Assembly (NCBI RefSeq): GCF_028714215.1 | Contig: NZ_JAQTMS010000017.1 | Coordinates: 1-64,000 of the forward strand | DNA length: 64,000 nt | Reading direction: 5' to 3' | Origin: Rhodoferax sp. | Lineage (GTDB): Bacteria; Pseudomonadota; Gammaproteobacteria; Burkholderiales; Burkholderiaceae_C | Shown here: in pieces, positions 41,499 to 50,913 of the stretch | Layout of the letters: the number at the start of each line of letters is the position of its first letter | Numbering within the stretch: the first letter of the stretch is position 1 | Made by a program: the position numbers and the translations under genes | The notes under the pieces: model-generated | Seen by the model: the letters and a program-made list of their open reading frames with translations, nothing else | The model's database searches: none | What the model was told of the DNA's origin: nothing

Positions 41499-43535
41499 TC
41501 AATTTTGATATCCAACGGTGCTCGATACCGAAAGCTTGCCCGTCAAATCTGTGACGATATAGCCAAAACTGCCACCGCTGGGAATGGGACCGCGTTTGAG
41601 GTTCAAGGCGCCACCACTGACCGTCACTTGCCGGTTCGTCCTGCCGAAGACGTAGTAGTCCGCCGGGGTGCCGTCGGAGTATTTACCGCGGTAGTAGGCA
41701 CCCAGAGCAAACTGATCTCCATCTTTAATGGGGGCGATCCTGTCGGCGTTGCTTGAACTCCCCGGCGCTCCCTGAAAGCCAAGAACTCGCAAGGCTGTCG
41801 TTGAACCGCCTTCCGGTACGTATTCCTCAACCGAAAGAGCGCCATCCTCCCAATAACTGTATGTTGTGTTCCAGCGATATACCGGAACCAAGCTGCGGTT
41901 ATTGATATTGCTGCCGACCGTTGCAACTTGATCAGGAATCATGGCCACGGTATAGGCCGACCCCTCAATAGAAGCCCAGCTCCGGGTTCCGATAAAGTCC
42001 ACCCCCCACTGACCAGTGGAGTCCGTAGCTGTGTTCACATTCTCCTGAATGGCATCAAAACACGGGACCTCCTGAGGAGGTTTATTTGCGTCGTAGTAAA
42101 TCTGGCAGGCATCCGCTTGATGGGCGGAAAGCACCAACGCAAAGTCGTTGCTGATGACTGCCGCATATTTACCCTTGGTCGAGTCCATCGTCACTTGAGC
42201 CTCCAGTTGGTCCTTGTTGGTGGCATAAAAATCATAGTAGTTTTTGACGAGGCCGGTGCTGCCGTTGGTGTACTTGCTTGCAAAGGTCGCTATGCCGGAG
42301 AACATGGTATTTGAAGCGTACGCGTGATAACCATCAACATAGGCAGCCAATGTGGATGGGAAATACAAGGCCAATCCACTTGCAGGCAGGTTGCTACCGT
42401 TTTGGATTTTGTAAACGACTGCGGCGCCAAGCGCGTTGTACAAGGCGTCGCTCGCATCCATCAAGGGCTGATCGGCTCCAACGTATTTGTTGATATTGGT
42501 CACGACATTCGCCGGAAAACTCGCCATGTCTACAAGGTCGGTGGACATCGCAAGGATCGGAGCGGTTTGCCAATCCAGAGACCTCGCACGAGCGAAAGCG
42601 ATCTGCTTCCAGGCAATCAGACTTGCCGGCGCGTTGACGGTGTATTTTTGCAGCGCAGTGGCAAATCCGTCGGTCGCAGCACTCAGGGCAGCCATCTTCG
42701 ACAAATCGGTTACAGAGAGCGTAACGGTTTGCTTGGCCAAGTTCATCTTGACGAGATAGGAGTTGGCGATTTCCGCTCCGATGTCCTTGCCAGTGGCTGC
42801 AGGGTTGTCGGTGACAAACTTCAGGAACCCATTCCAGGCCCAGCCCCCGCCTGGCTCCAGGTCTTGTGAGGCGACCATGTATTTCGTCGAATTTGCCAGA
42901 CTTGCCGCCACTTCAGCGTTGGCCATCAGGCAGGCGTCAAATCCGACCATCTCAAACTTGATGTTTTGTGCTTGCGAGACTGTTTGCAGGCTTTCCTGAA
43001 TTGCCGGCACAGAAAGTGCGTTGCCGGTAATCTCATCGCTTCCTATTCCCGAGTTAATGCCGCCGCCGTGATCCCAAAGCACGACGATGTATTTATCTGC
43101 CGGATAGGCCTTGACACCCCATGCCAAGAAGCTTTGCAGAGTGGCCTTACTTCCCATATCGACATTGGTGCCTTTGGCGTCTGGCCCCAGATCATCGAGT
43201 TTGGACAGAGTACCCTTCTGCACCTGATAACGCTGAACCCTGCGCCAGTCAATCGCCCGCGTCGGGTCTTTTGCAGTGTCTGCTTCGGACCCCGGATCCT
43301 TTTTCGCCCCACCGGTCTGGATAACGACAGTCATGTTGGCCGTTGAACCGACGGCCATCATCTCCTTGATATTCGCGCTGGCTTGACCGTCTTCGCTTTC
43401 CAGATTTGCGCCGATGATGTAGACCATAACGGTTGTTGTCGGCGAGGCCGGCGACCCGGTGGACGACCCGCCGCAGGCAACCAGAAGCGTTGTTGCAAAC
43501 AACAGAATCGTGAGTAAACGAAACATGTCTCTCAT
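41499..43535 (-). CDS. Clostripain-family (C11) cysteine peptidase lipoprotein
   Basis: The 678-residue protein starts with a lipoprotein signal (lipobox LLVACGG, Cys21). The C11 fold follows: TVMVYIIGANLESEDGQA, the catalytic His156 in VVLWDHGGGINS and the catalytic Cys202 in MVGFDACLMANAEVA, then VASQDLEPGGGWAW. About 300 further residues have no recognised domain. C11 enzymes cleave after basic residues. The ATG at 43535 has a GGA nearby; longer in-frame starts would put the operator inside the coding region. It is the target of the AraC-type site at 43,573-43,630. Confidence 0.87.
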   Translation of the reverse strand: MRDMFRLLTILLFATTLLVACGGSSTGSPASPTTTVMVYIIGANLESEDGQASANIKEMMAVGSTANMTVVIQTGGAKKDPGSEADTAKDPTRAIDWRRVQRYQVQKGTLSKLDDLGPDAKGTNVDMGSKATLQSFLAWGVKAYPADKYIVVLWDHGGGINSGIGSDEITGNALSVPAIQESLQTVSQAQNIKFEMVGFDACLMANAEVAASLANSTKYMVASQDLEPGGGWAWNGFLKFVTDNPAATGKDIGAEIANSYLVKMNLAKQTVTLSVTDLSKMAALSAATDGFATALQKYTVNAPASLIAWKQIAFARARSLDWQTAPILAMSTDLVDMASFPANVVTNINKYVGADQPLMDASDALYNALGAAVVYKIQNGSNLPASGLALYFPSTLAAYVDGYHAYASNTMFSGIATFASKYTNGSTGLVKNYYDFYATNKDQLEAQVTMDSTKGKYAAVISNDFALVLSAHQADACQIYYDANKPPQEVPCFDAIQENVNTATDSTGQWGVDFIGTRSWASIEGSAYTVAMIPDQVATVGSNINNRSLVPVYRWNTTYSYWEDGALSVEEYVPEGGSTTALRVLGFQGAPGSSSNADRIAPIKDGDQFALGAYYRGKYSDGTPADYYVFGRTNRQVTVSGGALNLKRGPIPSGGSFGYIVTDLTGKLSVSSTVGYQN

Positions 43536-43572
43536 AATGAGTTCCAGATGGGTTGCGAAGCACGCAGGAGCG

Positions 43573-43630
43573 ATGCTAAGAGCCATGGTGCGGTGAACCT
43601 TTGCTGGACTGCGCAATACCTTTGCCGGAC
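43573..43630 (-). promoter_or_regulatory. AraC-type activator site and promoter, copy A (C11 peptidase gene)
   Basis: Direct repeats ACCTTTGCTGGAC (43597-43609) and ACCTTTGCCGGAC (43618-43630) are 21 bp apart. On the minus strand the proximal repeat is followed at 18 bp by TAGCAT (43573-43578), a plausible -10; the -35 place falls within the repeat and is poor. The peptidase start codon is 38 bases further on. Activation by the REC-AraC protein encoded at 47,369 is inferred. Confidence 0.78.
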
Positions 43631-43721
43631 GGAAACATCTTTCTCCGATGAACTTCAGGTGAACCTGAAAGTGCCGAACGGGATTGCCTGAGCATGCTGT
43701 AAATAGGCTCATGCGGTCTGA

Positions 43722-44372
43722 CTATTTCTGCGGTCCTGCCTGCATCCGCACAATCGGCTCGCCACTGGCGTCCTTGGCGTCGCCACCGCGATACCCTGCG
43801 GGACGCTGCGGTGCATCGGACGGCAAGGTCAGCGCGATCGAGCGTGCCGCGTGTCTGCCGTGCTGAGCGGTAAAGACGTGCAGGTAGCTGTCGCCCGGAG
43901 GTGCCATCAGCTTGACAACGAGTTGCGACGGAACACCGGCCGTCAGCCGCCAGGTCGATTCGCCTCCCTGCGGTAGCAGGCGGGCGCCGTCACTGGTGCT
44001 CAACCGAACCGAGGCGTCGTCGCCGCTCACCCCCTCAAAGCGCAATACCAGGTCAAAGGGTTGACCGAGCACCGGACTGAATGGCCGCACATACAGCGCG
44101 ATTCCGGTTCGCAACTTGCCCGACACCGGCTCTGGTCCACCGAGCCAGACACCCGTGCGCTCGGGCTCTGCCAGCGGCGCCAGGGCGATCACGTCCTGGT
44201 TGCTGGGTAGACGCGCCTGGTTCGTGGCAGCCATGTCATTGCCTTGCTGACAGGCGACCAGCAAGACGCAGATTCCCCAACCCAACACCCGTGCTGACAA
44301 GGCACGCACCGCAGAGCCAGCCAACGGCCCTGGAACAGCGTGACGAAGCGATGTCAAGAAGCCTCCCGCCAC
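43722..44372 (-). CDS. Hypothetical lipoprotein (216 aa)
   Basis: I do not recognise this protein. It has a basic N-terminus, a hydrophobic segment and a lipobox-like LLVACQQG near residue 41, then a beta-rich domain (RTGIALYVRPFSPVLGQPFDLVLRF) that looks like an immunoglobulin-type sandwich. The start is a GTG at 44372 inside the last codons of the upstream metallopeptidase gene (19-base overlap), which implies translational coupling. It may be an accessory or inhibitor of that peptidase, but this rests only on the coupling. Confidence 0.65.
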   Translation of the reverse strand: MAGGFLTSLRHAVPGPLAGSAVRALSARVLGWGICVLLVACQQGNDMAATNQARLPSNQDVIALAPLAEPERTGVWLGGPEPVSGKLRTGIALYVRPFSPVLGQPFDLVLRFEGVSGDDASVRLSTSDGARLLPQGGESTWRLTAGVPSQLVVKLMAPPGDSYLHVFTAQHGRHAARSIALTLPSDAPQRPAGYRGGDAKDASGEPIVRMQAGPQK

Positions 44373-47212
44373 AGCTTCAGGTTGTTATTGCAGCGATTGC
44401 CCCGGAAGACGCTGTCCGGATCGACCACGAACTTGAGCGAGTACACGCGTCCCTGGGTCACTGCGATGAGTGAAGGGCTGTCCTTCATATTTTCATAGCC
44501 CAGGATGCTGACCTCTTGACCTGTTTCATCGCGCACGCTGAAATACCGCGGCTTGAACTCTTTGCCGCGGTCGTCGACCGGCTGTAGCCGCATATAGCCC
44601 GTGAAGGTGGATTTGAACGTGAAGCGCCGGCTCAGGCCCAAGGTATTTTCAAAAGCTTTGATTGGCTTTTCTTTCAGTGACGTGAAACGTGACATCCGGT
44701 GATTGAGACAAAACGAAGGGGAATTGGTGCTGACCAGCGTGGACGAGGCGCTTGGCCCACTGGCGGCGTCCAGCGCCACCGTCAGGTACAGCACCTCCAG
44801 ATCATTGGCGCCTATGCTGACGGTGGCGTTGATCGCCGGGTCAGGCGCCAAGCCCGCAGGCAAGGTGCCCAAGGGATCGGTGGAGCGAATGTTTTCAGTG
44901 CTCAAGAGATCCGAGAGCGATACAGTTGGATTTTGCTTTATGAACTGGTCCAGGAAGGCAAAGACCGTGGCCGAATGATGCACGTTCTTGAGGGCAGAGA
45001 CGGCCTTCCAGAACGCTGGGAAGCCGTAGTCATTGCCCATCTTGTACAGCATGTAACCAATCGACTCTTCCGAATAGAAACCCTTGCGAATGCCGGCAGC
45101 AGTTGCCTTTCTTAGGTCCGTCAGGCTGCCAGTGGCCTGAAGCGGACCCGAGGAATCGGTGTAGAAAGGGCTACCTGTCAACAGCCCGCCAACCGCCGTG
45201 CCATAGCCTTCGCCGTAGGACAGACTGGCGTCCTTGAATTCTTCTGCTGCATGGTTGTCACCCGGGCTGTCGGAGTAGGACAAAGCGAACTGTAGATAGT
45301 GACCGAATTCATGACCGATCACGCCCTGATCAAATTCGTCGGTATCGACATCGGCCATGCCAAGGATGAACAAGCCCGGGAAGGCCCCCTCACTGGCGAA
45401 CTTGGAAGTCGTGATTTCCCCTCTCTCAATCTTCTGGGCCTCGGTTTCTTCAGGCTTGACTTGAACAGGCGTTCGAATGACCGTTGTATTGGCCTTGCTC
45501 CAGTAGATGTTGAGGTCCGGCAGCTTGACGTTCGGGTCTGTGGTCTGCAGCTTGGTCACTGCGGTGTAGGCCACCTCGAGAATAGAAAACGGTGCGGACA
45601 GGCGATTGGAGCCATCAGCGGGAACCTGTCTTGCGTTGCCATCAAAGCCCAACGTGGCTTCGATATCTTTTGTGGTATTTCCGGCAATTGTGGTGAACGG
45701 GACTGAGTCCAGCAAATACATCCCCTTCGGACTGCCTTTGAAGGTGTTGTCGCGCACCGAGATGTTCCATTGAGCGCCGGTCGTGCTTCCAATGTCGCGC
45801 GTCTTGAGCAGTTGCGCCCTGACGCGCACGGCCACATTCTTGCCGGCCGGTGCGCCTGTGAACTGGTACTGTCCGTTGGCATCGGTGGATGTTGCCATCA
45901 GAACCGTGTCTTTGACATCAAGGTCCAGCAATTCGACGACAACCCCCTTGACCAGGAACGTCCTCAACTGGTCGTAACGCAGGGCGCCGTTGCCGACATT
46001 GATGCTGGGTGCAACGGCCCTTACCGTGCCGGACACGTTGGCTGGCCCCGTGCCAGCCTGCAGCAGAAAAGCCCTGGCCTGCAGGGCGGCACGCACTGCG
46101 CTCGCGTTGGCCACATCCTGAACCGTGATGGTGGTACGCGAGGCGACATCGCCATCGTCCATCACCAACAACTCGGCGCTGCCGGCGGCGCGCGCAGGAC
46201 AGTCGGCAGTGACCACTTCGTCTTCAGAGTGAACCTCAAAGTCCTGCGTTGGCCGCAGATCATGCAATTGGCACGACACACCGCCGAGCGTGACGTGAAG
46301 CCCGAAATGGAGGTTGCGGCCCACGATTTCAATGCTGGAGGTGACACCAGAAGGCACTGTGCTGCCAGGCACACCTGACTGTGTTGTTGATGGGTCCGCA
46401 TCAACGTACCAGACCGTCGTCGCCACGCCCTGGTGCTGCATGTTCTCAAAGACGTCGCGCAATACGTCCATGCCCGAGCCGGCGACCTGGTTCTGAAGCC
46501 GGTTGTTGTCTGTCAGCTTTTCCATGGCGCCTGTTACCGCGTCCCTGAGCTCCCCATCCTTGAAACGACCGCCGGCCGTCATCGCGGCAGTCAGGCTGTC
46601 CATCACCGCGGAAGCCTGGTTACCCGCCGAGCCGCCCTGTTGCAACTGCGACAGCGCGGCCAGGACTGCGCCGTAACGTCCTGCATCACTGTCTGCGAGC
46701 GGCTTGGCCGAGAGGTCGTCTGGAACTTGCCTGTCGATGTCAATGCCAGCCAGTCCAAAAGCCGAGGCTACCGCCATGGACAGCTTTTGGTAATTGGCGC
46801 CAGGGTCGCGCTCAGCCAGCACACGAAACGCCAACTCCGTCAGCGGCGTTACGACCGCCGTTTCATTGTTCTGCGCCAACTCGATGTAGGAGCGCAACGG
46901 GATGCCGATGGCAGTTGCGCCTGTGGCCTCGTCCGTGTAAGTGCCCCCGGCACAGGACAGCTGGGCCATGCCGGCGACGGCCGGTACATCCAGCGTCGCG
47001 GTACCTGCCTTGGTTTTCGCCGGACCCGCAATCGTTGTTCCGCTGGCGTCCAGCAGCACGCAAGAGCCGCCATCCACCGGTGCCAGGACGTAAAGTACGG
47101 TCAGTTGGTTCGTCGCTCTGTCCCCGGAACAAGCGGCCAGCAAGGCAAGCGCGCTGACCGTGAAGACCGCGGTTTTCAAGACACGCTTGAAGACGCTTGG
47201 CAATTCGATCAT
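44354..47212 (-). CDS. Large HExxH metallopeptidase lipoprotein
   Basis: The 952-residue protein has a lipoprotein signal (lipobox LLAACSG). The middle carries a beta-sandwich region and a carboxypeptidase-regulatory-like domain (STDANGQYQFTGAPAGKNVAV). The zinc site is VIGHEFGHYLQF, with HEFGH at residues 634-638; a Glu in SYGEGYGTAVGG about 35 residues on may be the third ligand. The family was not recognised by name. I chose the ATG at 47212 with GGAG upstream; another ATG 15 bases earlier lacks one. It is divergent from the response-regulator gene and is served by the site at 47,245-47,302. Confidence 0.72.
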   Translation of the reverse strand: MIELPSVFKRVLKTAVFTVSALALLAACSGDRATNQLTVLYVLAPVDGGSCVLLDASGTTIAGPAKTKAGTATLDVPAVAGMAQLSCAGGTYTDEATGATAIGIPLRSYIELAQNNETAVVTPLTELAFRVLAERDPGANYQKLSMAVASAFGLAGIDIDRQVPDDLSAKPLADSDAGRYGAVLAALSQLQQGGSAGNQASAVMDSLTAAMTAGGRFKDGELRDAVTGAMEKLTDNNRLQNQVAGSGMDVLRDVFENMQHQGVATTVWYVDADPSTTQSGVPGSTVPSGVTSSIEIVGRNLHFGLHVTLGGVSCQLHDLRPTQDFEVHSEDEVVTADCPARAAGSAELLVMDDGDVASRTTITVQDVANASAVRAALQARAFLLQAGTGPANVSGTVRAVAPSINVGNGALRYDQLRTFLVKGVVVELLDLDVKDTVLMATSTDANGQYQFTGAPAGKNVAVRVRAQLLKTRDIGSTTGAQWNISVRDNTFKGSPKGMYLLDSVPFTTIAGNTTKDIEATLGFDGNARQVPADGSNRLSAPFSILEVAYTAVTKLQTTDPNVKLPDLNIYWSKANTTVIRTPVQVKPEETEAQKIERGEITTSKFASEGAFPGLFILGMADVDTDEFDQGVIGHEFGHYLQFALSYSDSPGDNHAAEEFKDASLSYGEGYGTAVGGLLTGSPFYTDSSGPLQATGSLTDLRKATAAGIRKGFYSEESIGYMLYKMGNDYGFPAFWKAVSALKNVHHSATVFAFLDQFIKQNPTVSLSDLLSTENIRSTDPLGTLPAGLAPDPAINATVSIGANDLEVLYLTVALDAASGPSASSTLVSTNSPSFCLNHRMSRFTSLKEKPIKAFENTLGLSRRFTFKSTFTGYMRLQPVDDRGKEFKPRYFSVRDETGQEVSILGYENMKDSPSLIAVTQGRVYSLKFVVDPDSVFRGNRCNNNLKLWREAS

Positions 47213-47244
47213 TTGAGGCCACTCCATAAAGTCAAGGCGGGCCC

Positions 47245-47302
47245 ATTTTGAAGAACAATGTTCAACAAAACTTTGCTGGACTGCGCAATACCTTTGCTGG
47301 AC
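47245..47302 (-). promoter_or_regulatory. AraC-type activator site and promoter, copy B (metallopeptidase/regulator gap)
   Basis: AACTTTGCTGGAC (47269-47281) and ACCTTTGCTGGAC (47290-47302) are direct repeats 21 bp apart. On the minus strand, 18 bp beyond the proximal repeat, is CAAAAT (47245-47250), a possible -10. GAACAATGTTC (47252-47262), a perfect palindrome, lies between them. The site is in the gap between the metallopeptidase and the response-regulator gene, so the regulator may also control itself. Confidence 0.75.
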
Positions 47303-47368
47303 GGAAATATTTATTGGAACGGCAGGAACGGGGGTGGCAATCCCCACTGACGGTGAAACAATGGCGGC

Positions 47369-48160
47369 ATGATCAACATTGCTTCACCGCCTTCTCGATC
47401 CGCACGTATTCTGGTGGTGGATGATCGCGAGGAAGATCGGCATTTGCTCGCCGACTACCTGCGCCGCCAGGGCTATCGGCTTTACGTGGCGGAAGATGGG
47501 CGCGATGGCGTTGAGAAGGCCATCTACATCCAGCCCGATTTGATACTGATGGACGTGCACATGCCGGTTTGTGACGGCATTGCGGCGTGCCGTTTGCTCA
47601 AGGCAGAACCAAAGACGATGGCGATTCCCTTGATCTTTCTGACGGCCGCGGCCTTGCCCGAGGAGCGGGTGCAGGGCCTGCTCGAGGGCGCGGTGGACTA
47701 CATCACCAAACCGTTCAATTTTGACGAGGTTCGCTTGCGCATCTGCATTCAACTGAACGCCGCGCACGGCCACGAGCACCCTCCCGGCGGACGTGACGAA
47801 ACAGGCCCGAGCGGGTCCGTCGAAGCAGCGATATTTCTGGCTGCACAGCGGCGCATCCTGCAAGATCTTGCGTCTACGCCAGAGTTGGCAGTTTTGGCAC
47901 ACAGCGTCGGGACGAATACACGTCTGCTCAATGAGGCTTTTCGTAAATTCGTCGGCGTTACGGTGTTTGACTATCTGCGCGAGGCCCGCATGAAGGAGGC
48001 GCGTCACCTGTTGTCTGAAACCGACCTGGAAGTACAGACCGTCGCCAATGACCTGGGTTATGGCAACGCGGCCAACTTCTCGACGGCATTTCGCGAGCGT
48101 TTTGGCCTGTCACCGCGCCAGTATCGCAAGGCGACGCCCGGAGCCATGGAAGGCACATGA
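47369..48160 (+). CDS. Response regulator with receiver and AraC-type DNA-binding domains
   Basis: The 263-residue protein has a receiver domain (ILVVDDREEDRHLLADYL near residue 14, phospho-acceptor Asp62 in LILMDVHMP, KPFNFDEVRL near residue 111). A linker leads to an AraC-type double helix-turn-helix: LAVLAHSVGTNTRLLNEAFRK, then VANDLGYGNAANFSTAFRERFG and SPRQYR. AraC-type proteins bind direct repeats about 21 bp apart, the spacing seen at four sites in this region. Its stop overlaps the kinase start (ATGA). No strong ribosome-binding site is visible before ATG 47369. Confidence 0.92.
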   Translation: MINIASPPSRSARILVVDDREEDRHLLADYLRRQGYRLYVAEDGRDGVEKAIYIQPDLILMDVHMPVCDGIAACRLLKAEPKTMAIPLIFLTAAALPEERVQGLLEGAVDYITKPFNFDEVRLRICIQLNAAHGHEHPPGGRDETGPSGSVEAAIFLAAQRRILQDLASTPELAVLAHSVGTNTRLLNEAFRKFVGVTVFDYLREARMKEARHLLSETDLEVQTVANDLGYGNAANFSTAFRERFGLSPRQYRKATPGAMEGT

Positions 48161-50913
48161 TCACGGGCTTGCTGCGCCGCCTGCTCTGCCTTCTTCTTGG
48201 CCTGGGCGCGCTGGCCTGCACCCTGGTGCGGGCGCAGGGGCTCGATCTGGGGGTGCCAGACAGACAGGTCGCCGTATGGGGAGAATTGGCGATTCTGGAA
48301 GATCCGACTGCCCAACTATCCCCGGCCACGGCACTGGCACAACCCGGTTGGCAAGTAGCCACGCCGCGCCTGATGAGCAGGAGCACCAGCACTTCTGCAT
48401 TCTGGCTGCGATTGGTCGTCGTCAACCATGCACCTGAGAAGATCACGCGCTGGCTGAGCGTGGGTTCGCAGCAACTCGAAGATATCGGTTTTTACCGCCT
48501 GGCGCCGGACGCTGAACAGGTACAACTGTTCCTGCCGGGTGGCGCAGTGCATGCGCGCAAGGAGATGCCGCTGGCTGGCAGGACTTTTGTCTTTCCGGTC
48601 GCACTGGCCAGCGGCGAGGGGGCGATCTTGCTGCTGCGCATCCAGGGGCGCACGACCATGTCCATGGAGGTCGGACTGTGGGAACCTGCTGCTTTGCGGG
48701 AACAGGAAGCCCGCAAGGATTTGGCCCATTTGATTCCTCTATCTGCCTTGATGACGGTGGCACTTTATCTGTTGGTCCATTCGCTGGCACGAATGGACCG
48801 TCCTCTTCTGTTGTTGGCCGCCTGGTTGTTGCTGGCGGCGCTCCACGACCTGGCTTACGGTGGATATCTGAATCGTTATGTCTTGACCGGTGGCGGTGAA
48901 CCAAGCCTGCGGACTTCCGCGGTGCTGGCTAATCTGGCGCTCGCGGTGTGCACCGCGTTCATGTACGTTTTTCTCGAACTTTCACGCCTCAAATTCTGGC
49001 GCCACGTCTACTTGGGCCTACCGCTGGTCTTCCTGGCCATCGCGCTGGGCGCCGCGTTTGGCAATCTGCGGTTGTTTATTACGCTGACGAACAGTTTCCT
49101 GATGGCGTTCTTGCTGATCTGGCCCCTGTCCATGCTGTTGGCATGGCGTCGGCGCCTGCCCAACGTTGGAATATTTTTCATTTCCATTGCCGGCCAGTGG
49201 GTCATCCTGATCCTGCGCTTGTTGACGGTGCTGGGGATGGCGCCGATCATGGTGGACCACGACAGTCTGGCCATATCGATCCTGCTGGGATTCACCCTGG
49301 TTTTGCTGTACTTTGTGGTACGCCGCTCGATCGCTGAGCACAAGGCGAAAACAGATTCCCAGACCGCCATGTTGGAGTTCAATGCCCAGCAGCACGCCCG
49401 CCTCGAGGAGGCGGTGAATGCCCGCACCAACGCTTTGCAGGACGCGGTCATCGCGGCCGACGATGCCAACCGTGCCAAGAGCGACTTCCTGGCACGGATC
49501 AGCCATGATTTGCGCTCACCGCTGACGGCAATCATTGGCTATGCCGAAATGATCATCGCTGCCGGACGCACCGATGCCCAGAACGGACGGATCATCCGGC
49601 GCAGTGCCCAGCATCTGCTGGCCCTGCTCAACGACCTGATCGACTATGCACGCGGCAGCGCCCAACCCAACGCCTTGCTCGTATTGCCGCTCTATACGTC
49701 GACCTGGCTCGACAGTATCGCTGCCGACGCCAGGGCATTGGCCACCAAGCATGGAAACAGCTTCGACTTCAAGGTGTTTGGCAACCTTCCCCTGGTGATT
49801 GAGGTGGACGCCAAGCGCCTACGGCAGGTGCTGGAGAACCTGCTGACCAATGCTTCAAAATTCACCAACCACGGAAATATCGATTTCCATGTCACGGTGT
49901 CAACCGATGACACTGCGAATGACGCTAGTCTCCAGCATTTCCTCTTTACCGTGCGCGATAACGGTCCAGGCATTCCCGCGGAAGAACTGGTGCAGATCTT
50001 TGAACCGTTTCATCGTTTGAAGGGCGCCGAACACCACGAGGGGCTGGGCCTGGGCCTGGCCATTGCGCAGCAGTGGATCAAGCGCATGGGCGGTTCCATC
50101 GAAGCCTCCAGCGTGCTTGGCCAGGGCACAACCATGCAGGTGCGCATCGCGCTGCAGCAGTCCAGCGAGGACAGTTTGTCGCATCAAAACCAGATTCTCG
50201 ATGAAGGCTCTCCGCCCACCCTTGACGGACGCGACTGCCGAATCTGGATTGTGGAGGACAGCCACATTATCCGCAGCATGTTGTGCACTGAATTGGGCGG
50301 TCTGGGCTTTATCGTGGTGCCGATCAGCAATGGACAGGAGGCGTTGGTGCGCCTGAACCAGCCTGAAACCAAGGTGCCGGATTTGATACTGACCGACTTT
50401 CAAATGCCATTCGCCGATGGGAAAGCGGTGTTGAAGGCGGCGCGTGCAAAGTGGCCAGGGATACCGGTGGTGCTGTTGACCGCAACCCACGATTGGGCGA
50501 GCCACGGAGAAGATGGATTTTCCGAAATCTTGCCCAAGCCCGTCAGCCTCACTTTGCTGCGTCAGTCGGTGGCCCGTTTGCTGGGGCTTCAGACAAGTGG
50601 CCAGAGCACTGATGTTGACATCTTGCCGCCAGCGATGGTTTATCCGGACCCGCAATATCTTGACGAAGCGCTTCTGCTCATCCGGATGGGCGCCATCTCC
50701 GATCTGGTCGACTGGGCCAGCGCGCTGGCCGAGAAGCATGCGCAGTGGAGCAGCTTTGCAGATTGGGCCAAAGAGTTGGCGGATCGCGGGAATCTCAAAG
50801 AGCTGGCGGTGCTGTGTGAGTCAGCGCAAAGCAAACCTGCCGATGTGCCAAAGATGCCTCTTCATCCCGGTGGCGGTACAACCATCAACAGTGAAACAGG
50901 AACAGGACCATGA
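48157..50913 (+). CDS. 7TMR-DISM hybrid sensor histidine kinase
   Basis: The 918-residue protein has a signal peptide and a periplasmic 7TMR-DISMED2 domain (about residues 35-170, with FWLRLVVVNHAPEKITRWL). Seven membrane segments lie at about residues 185-395. A coiled linker follows, then a HisKA box FLARISHDLRSPLTAIIGY with His450, HATPase motifs NLLTNASKF, VRDNGPGIP and GLGLGLAIA, and a receiver with Asp747 in ILTDFQMP. A helical tail of about 100 residues resembles a phosphotransfer region but has no clear His motif. DISMED2 domains are thought to sense small extracellular ligands, often carbohydrate-like. It is coupled to the REC-AraC gene. Confidence 0.9.
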   Translation: MITGLLRRLLCLLLGLGALACTLVRAQGLDLGVPDRQVAVWGELAILEDPTAQLSPATALAQPGWQVATPRLMSRSTSTSAFWLRLVVVNHAPEKITRWLSVGSQQLEDIGFYRLAPDAEQVQLFLPGGAVHARKEMPLAGRTFVFPVALASGEGAILLLRIQGRTTMSMEVGLWEPAALREQEARKDLAHLIPLSALMTVALYLLVHSLARMDRPLLLLAAWLLLAALHDLAYGGYLNRYVLTGGGEPSLRTSAVLANLALAVCTAFMYVFLELSRLKFWRHVYLGLPLVFLAIALGAAFGNLRLFITLTNSFLMAFLLIWPLSMLLAWRRRLPNVGIFFISIAGQWVILILRLLTVLGMAPIMVDHDSLAISILLGFTLVLLYFVVRRSIAEHKAKTDSQTAMLEFNAQQHARLEEAVNARTNALQDAVIAADDANRAKSDFLARISHDLRSPLTAIIGYAEMIIAAGRTDAQNGRIIRRSAQHLLALLNDLIDYARGSAQPNALLVLPLYTSTWLDSIAADARALATKHGNSFDFKVFGNLPLVIEVDAKRLRQVLENLLTNASKFTNHGNIDFHVTVSTDDTANDASLQHFLFTVRDNGPGIPAEELVQIFEPFHRLKGAEHHEGLGLGLAIAQQWIKRMGGSIEASSVLGQGTTMQVRIALQQSSEDSLSHQNQILDEGSPPTLDGRDCRIWIVEDSHIIRSMLCTELGGLGFIVVPISNGQEALVRLNQPETKVPDLILTDFQMPFADGKAVLKAARAKWPGIPVVLLTATHDWASHGEDGFSEILPKPVSLTLLRQSVARLLGLQTSGQSTDVDILPPAMVYPDPQYLDEALLLIRMGAISDLVDWASALAEKHAQWSSFADWAKELADRGNLKELAVLCESAQSKPADVPKMPLHPGGGTTINSETGTGP

